From positions 62,001 through 126,000 of the forward strand of contig NZ_JAHXBN010000027.1 in assembly GCF_019924045.1 (NCBI RefSeq): a stretch of DNA of 64,000 bases. Direction: 5' to 3'. The stretch's first letter is position 1. Each line of letters starts with the position of its first letter. A program made the position numbers and the translations under genes. The notes beneath the pieces were generated by a model, which made no database searches, was not told where the DNA came from, and saw nothing but the letters and a program-made list of their open reading frames with translations. Below are positions 8,173-17,441 of this stretch, one piece after another. Source of the DNA: Dyadobacter fermentans. GTDB lineage: Bacteria; Bacteroidota; Bacteroidia; Cytophagales; Spirosomataceae.

Positions 8173-10302
8173 CTAAGCCGGAAATATTTTGCCGATCATC
8201 CGGCCGATCTCCACAAAATCGTCGTGGTTGCTCACCGATCGTTTTTCGGTTTCGTCCGCATTCTGTTGCGAGAATGGGTAAATCAGCAGGAAGTTGTTTT
8301 CCAGCGCGTGTTGATTCAGAAAATCAGGCATCTGGCCCATTCGCGGGAAGAAAGACGCCATACCGCGCTTGGCCATGAACAAGATCAGCCCTTCGTCGGC
8401 CTCCAACGAGGCGGCTGCCTGCTCGGCCTCTCCCCAGTAATCGATCGTGTGCAATGACAGCTCGATGGCCGATTTCCCCGCTACCCGCCCGATAATGCTG
8501 ATGATCGGCGCACTGGCATAAAAAGCCATTTCCGAACCCGACGACTTCCCGATATTCCATACGCGCAGCAGCGCATGAAAAAAGCCCGGTTCCTTGTCCG
8601 CTTTGGGCGGGATCAGGACAATGTATTTTTTAATGGTAGAAATCGGCTGGGCGGCGTGGTAAATCAGCGTATTCACATTTTCATTCTGTAAATAGCCATT
8701 GGTAAGATTGTAAACGAACGACGGCGTGAGCCCTTTCCCGGGCTGCAACGCGACGATCAGATCGGTTATCTTCTGCTCCTTGATCACGTTGCTGATGCCG
8801 GTAGCCACATCGCTATCATACCGGGTAAGCGGCCGAATCTGCACGTCGGCGGCCGCAGCCAGGGTTACGGCTGTATGAAGCGTCTTTTCCGCATTTCGGA
8901 CTGACGACTCGTTCTTCTCATCGTTGATCACATTCAACGCGAATAGCCGGTCCTTGTTATGCCCGGCCTTAATGAGCAAGCCCAGGTTCACCGACTTTTC
9001 CACCGCATCCTCATAGTTGACGGCTATCAGGATATTCTCGCTCTCCGGATTCTCACCCGATGCCGTAGCCTCATTATCGGCCTCCGCAATCTTGGCCGCA
9101 CTCGACATTGACACGAATGAAGAAATGGTACAGGAAATAAGGATCAGCAGGATGCTGCCATTGAGCACGTGTTCGCTCAGCAAACGGACCGGCTCGCCAC
9201 TTTCGGTTTCAGAGAGGATGATATTATAACCGACCATTACCGCTGCCAGCGTGGCCGCTGCGGAGGCCGAGCTCAACCCAAAAATGATCATACCCTCGTC
9301 CTTTGTCAGCCGGAATGTCTTTTGTGTAAACACCGCCGCCAGGTACTTTCCGCCAATGGACGCGACGAGCATCACGGCGGCAACAACCAGCGTTTCCAGG
9401 CTTTTGAAAAACACCGTAAAATCGATCAACATCCCTACGCTGATCAGGAAGAAAGGGATAAAAATAGCATTACCGACAAATTCCACGCGGTTCATGAGCG
9501 CGGACGTGTGCGGGATGAGCCGGTTGAGTGCCAGTCCGGCGAAAAATGCGCCGATAATGGCCTCAATACCCGCCAGTTCCGCCAATACAGCTGCCAGGTA
9601 GATCATCACCAGTACAAATATGTATTGGGATATCTTGTCATCGACCTTCTTGAAAAACCACCTTCCTATGATTGGGAATATAAACAACACAGTGAGGCTG
9701 AATGCCGCCACCGACAGGCCCAGCCGGAGCCAGAATGCGCTGTTCACTTCTCCCTGGGTCATCCCCACTACTACCGCCAGTACCAGCAGCGAAAGTACGT
9801 CCGTAAGCATGGTTCCGCCGACGGTGATATTGACCGACAGGTTTTTGGCCACCCCCATCTTGCTCACGATCGGATAAGCAATGAGTGTGTGTGACGAAAA
9901 AAGACTAGCGAACAGAACTGAGGTGAGCATCGAAAAATGCAGCACGTAGTAGCCTCCTATCAATCCCAAAATAAATGGAACGGCAAATGTAAAAACCGTG
10001 AATGTGATGCTCTTGCCCATGTTTTTCTTGAAATCGCCCATATCGATTTCAAGCCCCGCCAGGAACATGATATAGAGCAGACCGGTAGTACCGGTTACTA
10101 CCACGCTGCTGTCGCGGGAAAGGAGGTTAAAGCCGTTGGGCCCTACCACGGCACCGGCAATCAGCAGGCCGAGCAAATGCGGGACTTTGATCTTATTGAG
10201 CAATAACGGTGCGCTCAGAATGATGATCAATTCAAGGAGAAACTTCAATACCGGATCCTCGATCGGTAAACTGCCGATGTGGAGGTTGAGCAACGTCATC
10301 AT
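8173..10302 (-). CDS. CPA2-type cation:proton antiporter with C-terminal stress-protein-like domain
   Basis: Residues ~15-400 form a 12-13 helix Na+/H+ exchanger (Kef/NapA-like) domain. It includes the VPHLLGLLIAGAVVGPNG opening motif and the LLYIMFLAGLEIDM helix typical of CPA2 carriers. After a linker near residue 420, the soluble C-terminal ~280 residues have two universal-stress-protein-like folds (ILIAVNYEDAVEKSVNLGLL, then a second copy), instead of the TrkA-N domain of KefB/C. The protein should exchange Na+ or K+ for protons across the inner membrane, with the cytosolic part sensing a nucleotide or ion. Its start codon directly follows the stop of the upstream lipoprotein gene, showing an operon. 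Confidence 0.88.
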   Translation of the reverse strand: MMTLLNLHIGSLPIEDPVLKFLLELIIILSAPLLLNKIKVPHLLGLLIAGAVVGPNGFNLLSRDSSVVVTGTTGLLYIMFLAGLEIDMGDFKKNMGKSITFTVFTFAVPFILGLIGGYYVLHFSMLTSVLFASLFSSHTLIAYPIVSKMGVAKNLSVNITVGGTMLTDVLSLLVLAVVVGMTQGEVNSAFWLRLGLSVAAFSLTVLFIFPIIGRWFFKKVDDKISQYIFVLVMIYLAAVLAELAGIEAIIGAFFAGLALNRLIPHTSALMNRVEFVGNAIFIPFFLISVGMLIDFTVFFKSLETLVVAAVMLVASIGGKYLAAVFTQKTFRLTKDEGMIIFGLSSASAAATLAAVMVGYNIILSETESGEPVRLLSEHVLNGSILLILISCTISSFVSMSSAAKIAEADNEATASGENPESENILIAVNYEDAVEKSVNLGLLIKAGHNKDRLFALNVINDEKNESSVRNAEKTLHTAVTLAAAADVQIRPLTRYDSDVATGISNVIKEQKITDLIVALQPGKGLTPSFVYNLTNGYLQNENVNTLIYHAAQPISTIKKYIVLIPPKADKEPGFFHALLRVWNIGKSSGSEMAFYASAPIISIIGRVAGKSAIELSLHTIDYWGEAEQAAASLEADEGLILFMAKRGMASFFPRMGQMPDFLNQHALENNFLLIYPFSQQNADETEKRSVSNHDDFVEIGRMIGKIFPA

Positions 10303-10878
10303 CTAGCGGTTGGTTAGGCGGTTTAGCTCAATGGAAAATTTCGCGGTGCAGGATTTGTCGATCCCCGTGGTCTGCATTCCCTTGATCAGGTTCTTGTTGT
10401 CGCGGGTCAGCTCCACATTCAGTTCCATATTCCTGGCGGCCGATGAATCGCTGGTATAATGCAGCTGGATGCTGGTACTATCGTATTTCGCCGAGAACAC
10501 CCTGACGACCTTATTGTTATTGATCACACGCGTATAAAGCCCGGTGGAGTCGCTCACAAACTCCCAGGTATTGGAACGCAAATCCCCAATTACATATTCA
10601 CTGCAATTAGATTCCCGGCAGACCGACTTGCTTGCCCAAAGCCCCGCGATATCATCGGGCCAGCGCTGGATCACGACGGCCGTATCCCTGGGGGTAAGCA
10701 GGCTGTCGCGCATGCGCAAAAGCGATTGATAATCAGCCTCTTTAATCGCAAATTCTTTCTCCCGGGCAAGCAGGCTCTGCTCGCGCGCATCGAGCTCGTG
10801 TGCCCTTTCCTTGTCCTGGCAGCCCATTAACAGGCTGAGGGCGAAAAGCGTAGCAAGAAGGTATCTGTTGAATGCCAT
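10303..10878 (-). CDS. Coiled-coil lipoprotein
   Basis: A signal peptide ends with lipobox L-M-G-C (Cys20). Residues 25-60 are a charged coiled coil (REQSLLAREKEFAIKEADYQ), followed by a ~120-aa domain with a W-A-S-K-S-V-C...N-C pattern and beta strands that suggest a small barrel. No family is recognised with certainty. The stop codon is immediately followed by the ATG of the CPA2 antiporter, so the two are co-transcribed and may work together in the envelope; that role is inference. A TACCTTTG element 58 nt upstream fits a promoter. Confidence 0.7.
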   Translation of the reverse strand: MAFNRYLLATLFALSLLMGCQDKERAHELDAREQSLLAREKEFAIKEADYQSLLRMRDSLLTPRDTAVVIQRWPDDIAGLWASKSVCRESNCSEYVIGDLRSNTWEFVSDSTGLYTRVINNNKVVRVFSAKYDSTSIQLHYTSDSSAARNMELNVELTRDNKNLIKGMQTTGIDKSCTAKFSIELNRLTNR

Positions 10879-10935
10879 AGCGGGTGGTTCAGGTGGAAAA
10901 TGCAGGCCGGCAAGTTAAAAAAGTATTCTTTTAAA

Positions 10936-10943
10936 CAAAGGTA
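10936..10943 (-). promoter_or_regulatory. Bacteroidota -7 element
   Basis: The minus strand reads TACCTTTG, a perfect fit to TAnnTTTG, 58 nt upstream of the lipoprotein/antiporter operon. No clear TTG -33 element is seen at the usual 19-21 nt distance, so this is tentative. Confidence 0.4.
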
Positions 10944-10946
10944 AAA

Positions 10947-12794
10947 TCAACCTGAATGCGCTTGGAGCAGGCTGCGGTAGCGGTCGAGCAGCCTGGATTT
11001 CGCGATAAAACCGATGTAATGGCCCTGAGCATCAACTACCGGCAAATGCCAGGAACCGGTTTGGTCCAATCGGCTTACGATCCGTGCCACCGGCTCGGTT
11101 TCCGCTACGGTTGCCGGCGGCTGGCGCAACAACGATGCTACCGACAAATCAGCTTCGTCTCCCATTGTAAACAAGTAAGGATAAAGCTCCTTCACGAGGA
11201 TCATGCCGCGAAAGATCCCTTCGCGATCCACCACAGCCAGGTGGTCGTGCCGGTTTTCGTGCAATCTGTCTACAAAGTTTTCGAATGGCAGGTCGATGTC
11301 CACGACGGGTACGTCTTTATCGATAAAATCCAGCGTATTCAGCTGCGAAAGCAAATTCCGGTCGTGTTCGCGCGTAAATATTTTGCCTTCGTCGGCCAGC
11401 CTTTGCAAATCGGGCGAAATAGTGGAGAACCATTTGGAGATCAGGAACGACATCACGCCCACCACCATCAACGGAATAAACAGATCATACCCTGAACTGG
11501 ATTCGGCAATCAGAAATATGGCCGTCAGCGGGGCGTAAAGCACGCCGCTCATGACGCCGGCCATTCCTACCAGCACCAGATTGGCTACCGGTACATCGGA
11601 AATGCCGATGAAGTTACACGACAACGCGAATACAAAGCCGAGGGTCCCGCCTGCAAAAAGCGAGGGGGCAAAGTTCCCTCCGTTACCACCGCTGAAAATG
11701 GTAATGGAGCTGGCAAAGGCTTTCAGGAGGCAAACAATCGTAAGAAACACGACGACAGCCCACCGCTGCCCGCCGACAATACCGAAAAAGCTGTTCTCCA
11801 TTAACTCCCCTACCTGCCCGTTGACCAGCGCCTTGACGGTTTCGTAGCCTTCCCCAAACAACGGCGGGTACAGCACACAAAGCAGCGACAACATTCCTCC
11901 TCCGATCATCGCTTTTCTCAACCTCCCACCTTTCAGCCTGGCAAAAAATCGCTCGACCTGGTGCCCGATCACCACAAAGTACCGGGCATAAAGTCCACAC
12001 AATACCCCCAAAACGAGGTAAAATGGCAGGTTATGGTAGTTGAACGGATGCCGGCTACTGAAATGGAAGAGGGTTTCCTCATTGAGCAACATCCTGGAAA
12101 GTACATTACCACAAACAGCCGCCAGTACGAGCGGAATGAAGTCGGTAAACACGACACCGGTGAGCAGTATTTCAACCGCGAACATCATCCCGGCAATAGG
12201 CGCATTGAACGCCGAAGCGATCCCCGCCGTGGCGCCCGCCGCCAGCAACAACGTCCGTTCTCGGTAATCGAGCTTGTAAGCTTGTGCGAAATTTGACCCA
12301 ATTGCCGAACCGGTTACCGCAATAGGGCTTTCCAGACCGGCAGAACCGCCAAGACCCACCGTAATGGCGCTTTGCACCACCTGCGAATACATTTTTACGG
12401 GAGCTACTATGCTGGAATTCTGGGCGATCTCGTGCAGGATAGCAGGTATACCCTTGCGATCGTTACCGCCGAAGAACAGGATTACGACAAGGGATGTGAG
12501 CACGATCCCCAGGAAAGGAAATACCGCGTAGAAGAAAATCTGTGTTTCAAAATGGACCTTGTGGGTGATCAGGTTATGGATCGCATGTACCAGTGATTTA
12601 AGCACCACGCCAGCCAACCCCGCGCTACACCCCACCAATATCCCCGATAGTATCAGAAACTGCGACCGCGTAAGAATACTTTTGAGCCAAAAGATAATGA
12701 CTTCATAGAGTTTGAACTTTCTTAAACTATATGCAGTCAGTCCCCTTTTGAATTTCAGGAATGAACGGAATTTCTTAATGGTCGCCTGTTTCAC
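10947..12794 (-). CDS. ClC family chloride channel/transporter with CBS domains
   Basis: Residues ~45-450 are the membrane core. Three ion-path motifs are visible: GNDRKGIP (110-117), GLESP with the gating Glu155 in the position of the E. coli GREGP motif, and GGNGGNFAPS near 368-377. Two CBS domains fill ~475-610, with LAVVDREGIFRG and LPVVDAQGHYIGFI segments. They would sit in the cytosol and sense nucleotides or ionic strength. The 615-aa length is normal for a CBS-bearing bacterial ClC. It lies downstream of the sensor kinase on the same strand but is separated by a 130-nt spacer containing a 14-bp repeat, so independent transcription is likely. Confidence 0.9.
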   Translation of the reverse strand: MKQATIKKFRSFLKFKRGLTAYSLRKFKLYEVIIFWLKSILTRSQFLILSGILVGCSAGLAGVVLKSLVHAIHNLITHKVHFETQIFFYAVFPFLGIVLTSLVVILFFGGNDRKGIPAILHEIAQNSSIVAPVKMYSQVVQSAITVGLGGSAGLESPIAVTGSAIGSNFAQAYKLDYRERTLLLAAGATAGIASAFNAPIAGMMFAVEILLTGVVFTDFIPLVLAAVCGNVLSRMLLNEETLFHFSSRHPFNYHNLPFYLVLGVLCGLYARYFVVIGHQVERFFARLKGGRLRKAMIGGGMLSLLCVLYPPLFGEGYETVKALVNGQVGELMENSFFGIVGGQRWAVVVFLTIVCLLKAFASSITIFSGGNGGNFAPSLFAGGTLGFVFALSCNFIGISDVPVANLVLVGMAGVMSGVLYAPLTAIFLIAESSSGYDLFIPLMVVGVMSFLISKWFSTISPDLQRLADEGKIFTREHDRNLLSQLNTLDFIDKDVPVVDIDLPFENFVDRLHENRHDHLAVVDREGIFRGMILVKELYPYLFTMGDEADLSVASLLRQPPATVAETEPVARIVSRLDQTGSWHLPVVDAQGHYIGFIAKSRLLDRYRSLLQAHSG

Positions 12795-12861
12795 AATAAT
12801 CAGCTTAGTCTCCTTTACAATATGCTCCGGTTGGCCGGTTAAAGTAAATGTAAAAATCTAA

Positions 12862-12914
12862 GCCGGGCAACGTTTGTCGGGCAACGTTTGCCGGACAACG
12901 TTTGCCGTACAACG
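12862..12914. repeat. 14-bp tandem repeat, 3.8 copies
   Basis: Units GCCGGGCAACGTTT (12862-12875), GTCGGGCAACGTTT (12876-12889), GCCGGACAACGTTT (12890-12903) and a partial GCCGTACAACG (12904-12914) follow each other without spacers. The array fills much of the gap between the kinase stop and the ClC gene. It has no spacers, so it is not a CRISPR. Confidence 0.85.
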
Positions 12915-12924
12915 ACCCTTACGA

Positions 12925-14391
12925 TTATCCCCGTCTCATTACAAATTCAAAAGCAGCGCCTTTTCCACTGTCGCTGGCCACCTCGATCGTGGTCTGATGC
13001 AGTTCGAGTATCCTCCGCACGATCGCCAGGCCGAGACCCGCGCCCTTCTGCCCCGACGGGTACATCTCCGCTTGTTTGTAGCGTTCGAAAATCTGCTCCT
13101 GATAGGCCTTCGCGATGCCTACGCCCGTGTCGGCAACCCGGATTTTGACCCCGTGACCGAACGCTTCAAGCCGTACGGTAATCTGCCCGCCGTCGGGCGT
13201 GAATTTAAAAGCATTGTCGAGCAGGTTCTGGAACACCCGCTCCGTCAATGCAATATCGGCCAACACCGGCGGCAGGGCGGGAACGGTTTCCAGCGACAAC
13301 CGGATGTTCCGCTCGTCCGCTTTCAATTGGTAGGAGCCGAGGATATCCGAAACCAGTTCGTCCAGCGGAAACACTTCTTTTTGTACCGACACCACATTCG
13401 CTTCCAGCTTCGAATATTGAAACAGCTGGTCCACCAGCCCGGAAAGCTTGCGGGTCCCCTCCTGAACGATCGACAGATACCGTTCTTTCTCTGGCTCCGA
13501 AAGCGTATCTTTTTTGATCATCATCGTCTCAACATACCCCTGCATAATCGAAAGCGGTGTCCGCAAATCGTGCGAAACGTTGGCGATCAGCTCCTGCCGG
13601 AGCCGGTCGGTAGCAGTGATTTTTTCGATATTGTCGACGATCACATCGGCCATATCGTTGAATGTAGAGGTCAGCACACCGAGATTACCCGTCGCGTACC
13701 CGTGTACACGGGCGGCGTGGTCGCCATCGCGGAACCGTTTCACGACCCCGGCGATGCTACAAATACTGTCGGTGATCAGAAAGAAGGTCACAATTCCCAC
13801 CACAAATGCCCCAAGCAGCGCGGCAAAAAAGATGTAGGCAGCTAGTCGGAAATTCAGGTCGTCGGTCAGCGAGGCGAGAATCTGCTTCTGGGTTTCACTA
13901 GCCAGCACGGCGTACACATAGCCGACCTTCACGCCGTTTTCCAGCACCGGCGCTACCGAGAAAATGCTGGCTTCGCCGGGGTGTTTCGGATTGTCGCCCA
14001 TCGGTTTGCCGGCGTCGGAGGCCAGCCATTCCCGCACTTTCGACATGTCGACCTTTTTCATCTGCACCGAAGCCTGAGGTACCACGTAGTCGGTAATGTT
14101 CCCCAGCGTATCGAGCAGGTATACTTCCACGCTTGGGTTGGCAACCATGGTGGAATGGATGATGTCATGTGTGACGGTTGTGTCAGGCTTGCCATTTTTA
14201 ATGGGCTGCGTAAAAGTCGCCAGGTGCTGCGCGATTCCGCCGTACAGTCGCTGGTGGGCCGTCATATAGTACGACTTCGAAAACCGGGAGGCGATCATCA
14301 CGAATATGATGCCCAGGATGATCAGCAGGCTCGTAAAAACACCGCTTATTTTCCAGAAGAGAAGGTTCCCTCCGATGGTTCTGACTGACAT
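12925..14391 (-). CDS. Sensor histidine kinase
   Basis: TM1 is at ~14-35, a ~150-residue extracytoplasmic sensor domain with a Cache-like look follows (YLLDTLGNITDYV, GVKVGYVYAVLASE), and TM2 is at ~184-207. HAMP is at ~208-262. The HisKA H-box NVSHDLRTPLS has the phospho-acceptor His274. The ATPase domain has an N-box (NLLDNAFKFTPDGG), G1 (ADTGVGIA) and G2 (GAGLGLAIV). It is a complete membrane-bound kinase of the PhoR/BaeS type. The start lies 1 nt after the response-regulator stop, so the two form one operon. The signal is unknown; the divergent spondin/YHS operon is a candidate target by position. Confidence 0.92.
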   Translation of the reverse strand: MSVRTIGGNLLFWKISGVFTSLLIILGIIFVMIASRFSKSYYMTAHQRLYGGIAQHLATFTQPIKNGKPDTTVTHDIIHSTMVANPSVEVYLLDTLGNITDYVVPQASVQMKKVDMSKVREWLASDAGKPMGDNPKHPGEASIFSVAPVLENGVKVGYVYAVLASETQKQILASLTDDLNFRLAAYIFFAALLGAFVVGIVTFFLITDSICSIAGVVKRFRDGDHAARVHGYATGNLGVLTSTFNDMADVIVDNIEKITATDRLRQELIANVSHDLRTPLSIMQGYVETMMIKKDTLSEPEKERYLSIVQEGTRKLSGLVDQLFQYSKLEANVVSVQKEVFPLDELVSDILGSYQLKADERNIRLSLETVPALPPVLADIALTERVFQNLLDNAFKFTPDGGQITVRLEAFGHGVKIRVADTGVGIAKAYQEQIFERYKQAEMYPSGQKGAGLGLAIVRRILELHQTTIEVASDSGKGAAFEFVMRRG

Positions 14392-14392
14392 T

Positions 14393-15097
14393 TCACAGAT
14401 CTTCGTTAAACCGGTAGCCTATGCCCCAGGTAGTTAATACAAATACAGGATTGGAAGCGTCTGCTTCGATTTTTCCTCTCAACCGGTTGATATGCGTATT
14501 GACCGTATGTTCATACCCCTCGAAATCATAGCCCCACACGAGGCTCAGCAACTGCTTGCGGCTGTAACTTTTTCCCGGATTAGAGGCGAGTAAAACAATC
14601 AGCTCAAACTCCCGGGGCGATAAATCCAGCCGCTCTCCGCGAAGTATTACCTTGCGCTTGTCGATATCGATTTCGAGCCCCGCAATGCTGATGCGTTGTG
14701 GCACGGGCGCCGCGTAACGTGCCTTTTCTTCGCTTCGCCGGAATATCACCCGCACCCGGGCAATGAACTCCCGTACACTGAACGGCTTGGTGAGGTAATC
14801 GTCGGCACCGGTTTCGAGGCCCATTACCTTGTCTATTTCCTCCGAACGCGCAGTGAGCATCATAATGGGCGTCTGCCGATCGCCCTGCCTGATTTTCCGG
14901 CATATTTCCATGCCGTTCAGGCCTGGCAGCATCACGTCGAGTACAATGAGGTCAAAACTTTCATCCTGGGCGCGCGCAAGGCCATTCTGGCCGTTCTTTT
15001 CCGAGACCACTTTGCATCCCAGATCTGAAAGGTGGATCGAAAGCAACTCGGTAATGTTGGTATCGTCTTCGACGATCAGCACATTTTTGGTATCCAT
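14393..15097 (-). CDS. OmpR/PhoB-family response regulator
   Basis: The receiver domain (1-~120) has the acidic pocket Asp11/Asp12, phospho-acceptor Asp54 in IVLDVMLPG, Thr82 and Lys104 in YLTKPF. The C-terminal winged helix (~135-234) has the OmpR signature LDLSPREFELIVLLASNPGK and the recognition helix region VNTHINRLRGKIE. At 234 aa it is standard length. It is the first gene of the two-component operon, and its kinase follows 1 nt after its stop. The divergent spondin operon starts 139 nt away, so the shared intergenic region may carry binding sites for this regulator. Confidence 0.92.
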   Translation of the reverse strand: MDTKNVLIVEDDTNITELLSIHLSDLGCKVVSEKNGQNGLARAQDESFDLIVLDVMLPGLNGMEICRKIRQGDRQTPIMMLTARSEEIDKVMGLETGADDYLTKPFSVREFIARVRVIFRRSEEKARYAAPVPQRISIAGLEIDIDKRKVILRGERLDLSPREFELIVLLASNPGKSYSRKQLLSLVWGYDFEGYEHTVNTHINRLRGKIEADASNPVFVLTTWGIGYRFNEDL

Positions 15098-15130
15098 ATC
15101 CGCTGATTTTCTGCAAAGTTTACAAATAAA

Positions 15131-15160
15131 ACAGCGCGGAATGCCGCTGTGATACTTTTG
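15131..15160 (+). promoter_or_regulatory. Candidate promoter and dyad for the spondin/YHS operon
   Basis: TACTTTTG at 15153-15160 fits the Bacteroidota -7 consensus and lies 75 nt before the spondin gene. Immediately upstream, ACAGCG (15131-15136) and CGCTGT (15145-15150) form a dyad with an 8-nt spacer, at a place where the divergent response regulator could bind. Binding is inference. Confidence 0.4.
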
Positions 15161-15235
15161 TTATATTTCCGTGACGCTGCCGGGATACTGTGGTTGTTGC
15201 TTTGCATCATCCAACGATTCAAAACGGAAACAGAC

Positions 15236-16522
15236 ATGATCAGATCATTGCTCGGGCTGTCGCTGACCGCCCTTATTTTCGGAGCCTGCACCAAGGACCA
15301 TGACCCGCAGCCGACCGCCAAAACCCTTACCGTTGAAAACGTCCTCGATGCCAAACCGCTCGTGCAATCGGGTACGTTCAAAGGCACCGGTACGCCGCCC
15401 GTGCTATTGCCGGGACAATCGGTTTCCTTCTCGTTTTCAGCGGCCAAGAATCAGCGCCTGACCTTCGCCACGATGTACGGCTGGAGTAACGACCTGTTTT
15501 TCGCTCCCGCCAATCCGGGCATCAGACTGTACGACGACAACGGCACACCCATTACGGGCGACGTTTCGGCACAAATCAAACTTTGGGACAACGGCTCCCG
15601 CGTGAACCAGGCGCCCGGTATGAGTGTAACGCACCCGGGCACGGCCGAAGCTACGCCCCGCAATATCAAGGAAGTGGCAGGAATGGACGACTACGGCCAC
15701 ACATATCTGCCCGCCTCTCAGCTCATGAATGTGACGCTGGCTTATGACGGCAATTCCATGTTTACCATTACCATCAAAAACCAATCGGGCGGTACCGCGA
15801 ACGAGACGCCTTTTAGTCCCGGCGTGTGGGCGATTTCTTACGTTGCAGGTGGTAATTTGTTGCTTCCCGAGCCTCTTTATTCTGAAGGCAAAGCGACGAC
15901 CGAGGCATTGACCCGCATTGCCGAAGCTGGCGACAACGGTCCTATGAGTACCTGGCTAGCCTCTCAAACCGGCATTTTCACGCCGCTTTCACCGGTATTG
16001 GTTGTGGTGTACAATGGTAGTGAAAACCCATTCTTTAAATCCGGTGAAAACGACCGTGGCGAAGGTTTGAAAGAACTCGCCCAGAAAGGCAACGCCGATG
16101 TCCTTGCCGCCGCACTGAAAATGAAAGCGGGTATTAAGAACGTCTATGTCCTCAAAGAACCGACCAGCACGGTACTGTTGCCCAGAATCGGTGGAAATGC
16201 AGGGGGTAAGGTTTCACAACCGCTCACAATTGTGTCCGGCGACCACATCGCCATCGCTACCATGTATGGTTTCTCCAACGACTGGTTCTTTGCCACAAGC
16301 GGTAACGACATCGACGGAAATGCCAGCGGCGATGTCTCGGGAACTGTCGGGCTGTATGATAACGGCACGGCCATCGACCAGTTCCCCGGCGCGGGCATTA
16401 CGCAATTCAACCTCGCGGGCACACCACTCAATGAAAGCAAAGCCATAGCGCCCGTACCCAATCCGAACAAGTTCACGACCTTGCCGGCAATCAGCAACAT
16501 CATTAAAGTCACATTGCAGTGA
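15236..16522 (+). CDS. Lipoprotein with two spondin_N-like domains
   Basis: The ATG at 15236 is chosen over the upstream open frame because it gives a clean lipoprotein signal peptide ending F-G-A-C (Cys18). The mature protein has two spondin-type modules, each with a near-identical core: TFATMYGWSNDLFFA (~76-90) and AIATMYGFSNDWFFA (~339-353). Between them is a typical spondin segment with AEAGDNGPM. In animals spondin_N domains bind extracellular matrix or metal ions; the bacterial role is not known. The protein should sit on the outer membrane. It is the first gene of a tight operon: its TGA overlaps the GTG start of the first YHS gene. Confidence 0.82.
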   Translation: MIRSLLGLSLTALIFGACTKDHDPQPTAKTLTVENVLDAKPLVQSGTFKGTGTPPVLLPGQSVSFSFSAAKNQRLTFATMYGWSNDLFFAPANPGIRLYDDNGTPITGDVSAQIKLWDNGSRVNQAPGMSVTHPGTAEATPRNIKEVAGMDDYGHTYLPASQLMNVTLAYDGNSMFTITIKNQSGGTANETPFSPGVWAISYVAGGNLLLPEPLYSEGKATTEALTRIAEAGDNGPMSTWLASQTGIFTPLSPVLVVVYNGSENPFFKSGENDRGEGLKELAQKGNADVLAAALKMKAGIKNVYVLKEPTSTVLLPRIGGNAGGKVSQPLTIVSGDHIAIATMYGFSNDWFFATSGNDIDGNASGDVSGTVGLYDNGTAIDQFPGAGITQFNLAGTPLNESKAIAPVPNPNKFTTLPAISNIIKVTLQ

Positions 16523-16986
16523 AAAGACACATCAATCTCATTTTCTTTTTTATTCTGCTCGGGGGCATCGCCCTCGCGCAGCATGAAGAGACTCGCAAAA
16601 AGCAATACAATCTCGAATCGTCAGGCCTTGCCATTCAGGGCTATGATCCAGTAGCCTATTTTACTCTGAACAAGGCTTTGGAGGGCAAAAAGGACTTTTC
16701 GACCAGCTACAACGGTGTCATTTATCGCTTTGCTTCAAAGCAAAACAAAGATGAGTTTGCGCGCAACCCGGCACGTTACGAGCCGCAATACGGCGGCTGG
16801 TGCGCATATGCCATGGGTAAGAAAGGCGAAAAAGTGGAGATCGACCCGGAGACGTTCAAGATCGTGAACGGGAAGCTCTACCTGTTTTACAACAAATTCT
16901 TTAACAATACACTCAAAAGCTGGAACCAGGATGAGACACGCCTGAAAACACAGGCGGATCACAACTGGATGAAGTTTGTACCTTAA
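16519..16986 (+). CDS. Secreted YHS domain protein (first of two)
   Basis: The GTG start at 16519 overlaps the spondin stop (GTGA), which implies translational coupling. A signal peptide (to A-L-A-Q, ~21) precedes a single YHS-type domain with GYDPVAYFT, YRFASKQNKDEFARNP and YGGWCAYAMG. YHS domains are small modules linked with metal or haem handling in copper ATPases and phenol hydroxylases; the single Cys in GGWCAY is the obvious ligand candidate. The protein is predicted to be periplasmic. It is 14 nt ahead of a paralogue with the same architecture. Confidence 0.85.
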   Translation: MKRHINLIFFFILLGGIALAQHEETRKKQYNLESSGLAIQGYDPVAYFTLNKALEGKKDFSTSYNGVIYRFASKQNKDEFARNPARYEPQYGGWCAYAMGKKGEKVEIDPETFKIVNGKLYLFYNKFFNNTLKSWNQDETRLKTQADHNWMKFVP

Positions 16987-17000
16987 AACTTGCAACACCT

Positions 17001-17441
17001 ATGAACAAAGTATTATTCGTCGCGGCATTCATGTTCGCGGCCCACATAACATTTGCACAGAAGTCCGAAATTTTCGCGCCTAAAGGAAAGGCTATCAAAG
17101 GATATGACGTCGTCGCTTTTTTTAAAGAATCGAGGCCGGTTGAAGGCGCCGACAGCCTTAAGTACCATTACAAGGGTGCCGATTGGCTTTTCGCCAGTCG
17201 CGCCAATCTCGAAACCTTCAAAGCTGCTCCTGAAATGTATGTGCCGCAATATGGCGGCTACTGTGCCTACGGAACTTCCCAAGGCCACAAAGCACCCACC
17301 GAAGCGGAAACCTGGACGATCGCAGACAACAAATTGTATTTCAATTACAATATGAAAGTCAAGAACAACTGGTCGGAAAAGCGGGAAGAATTCATCCAAA
17401 AAGCAGATGTGCAATGGCCATTAATCAAAGACAAGCAGTGA
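17001..17441 (+). CDS. Secreted YHS domain protein (second of two)
   Basis: Signal peptide to T-F-A-Q (~20), then a YHS domain: IKGYDVVAFFKE, WLFASRANLETFKAAPEMY and PQYGGYCAYGTSQG. It parallels the preceding gene block by block, including the Cys of GGYCAY, so the pair arose by tandem duplication. The predicted location is the periplasm. The stop TGA shares its last base with the ATG of the DoxX gene (TGATG), giving an unbroken spondin-YHS-YHS-DoxX unit. A metal- or redox-related role is inferred from the family only. Confidence 0.85.
   Translation: MNKVLFVAAFMFAAHITFAQKSEIFAPKGKAIKGYDVVAFFKESRPVEGADSLKYHYKGADWLFASRANLETFKAAPEMYVPQYGGYCAYGTSQGHKAPTEAETWTIADNKLYFNYNMKVKNNWSEKREEFIQKADVQWPLIKDKQ

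Noticed and set aside
12862..12914. CRISPR array or att site
   Set aside because: No spacers, only 14-bp units, and no recombinase nearby.
12874..13845. 323-codon plus-strand open frame
   Set aside because: Antisense to the histidine kinase gene; its beginning is translated from the 14-bp repeat.
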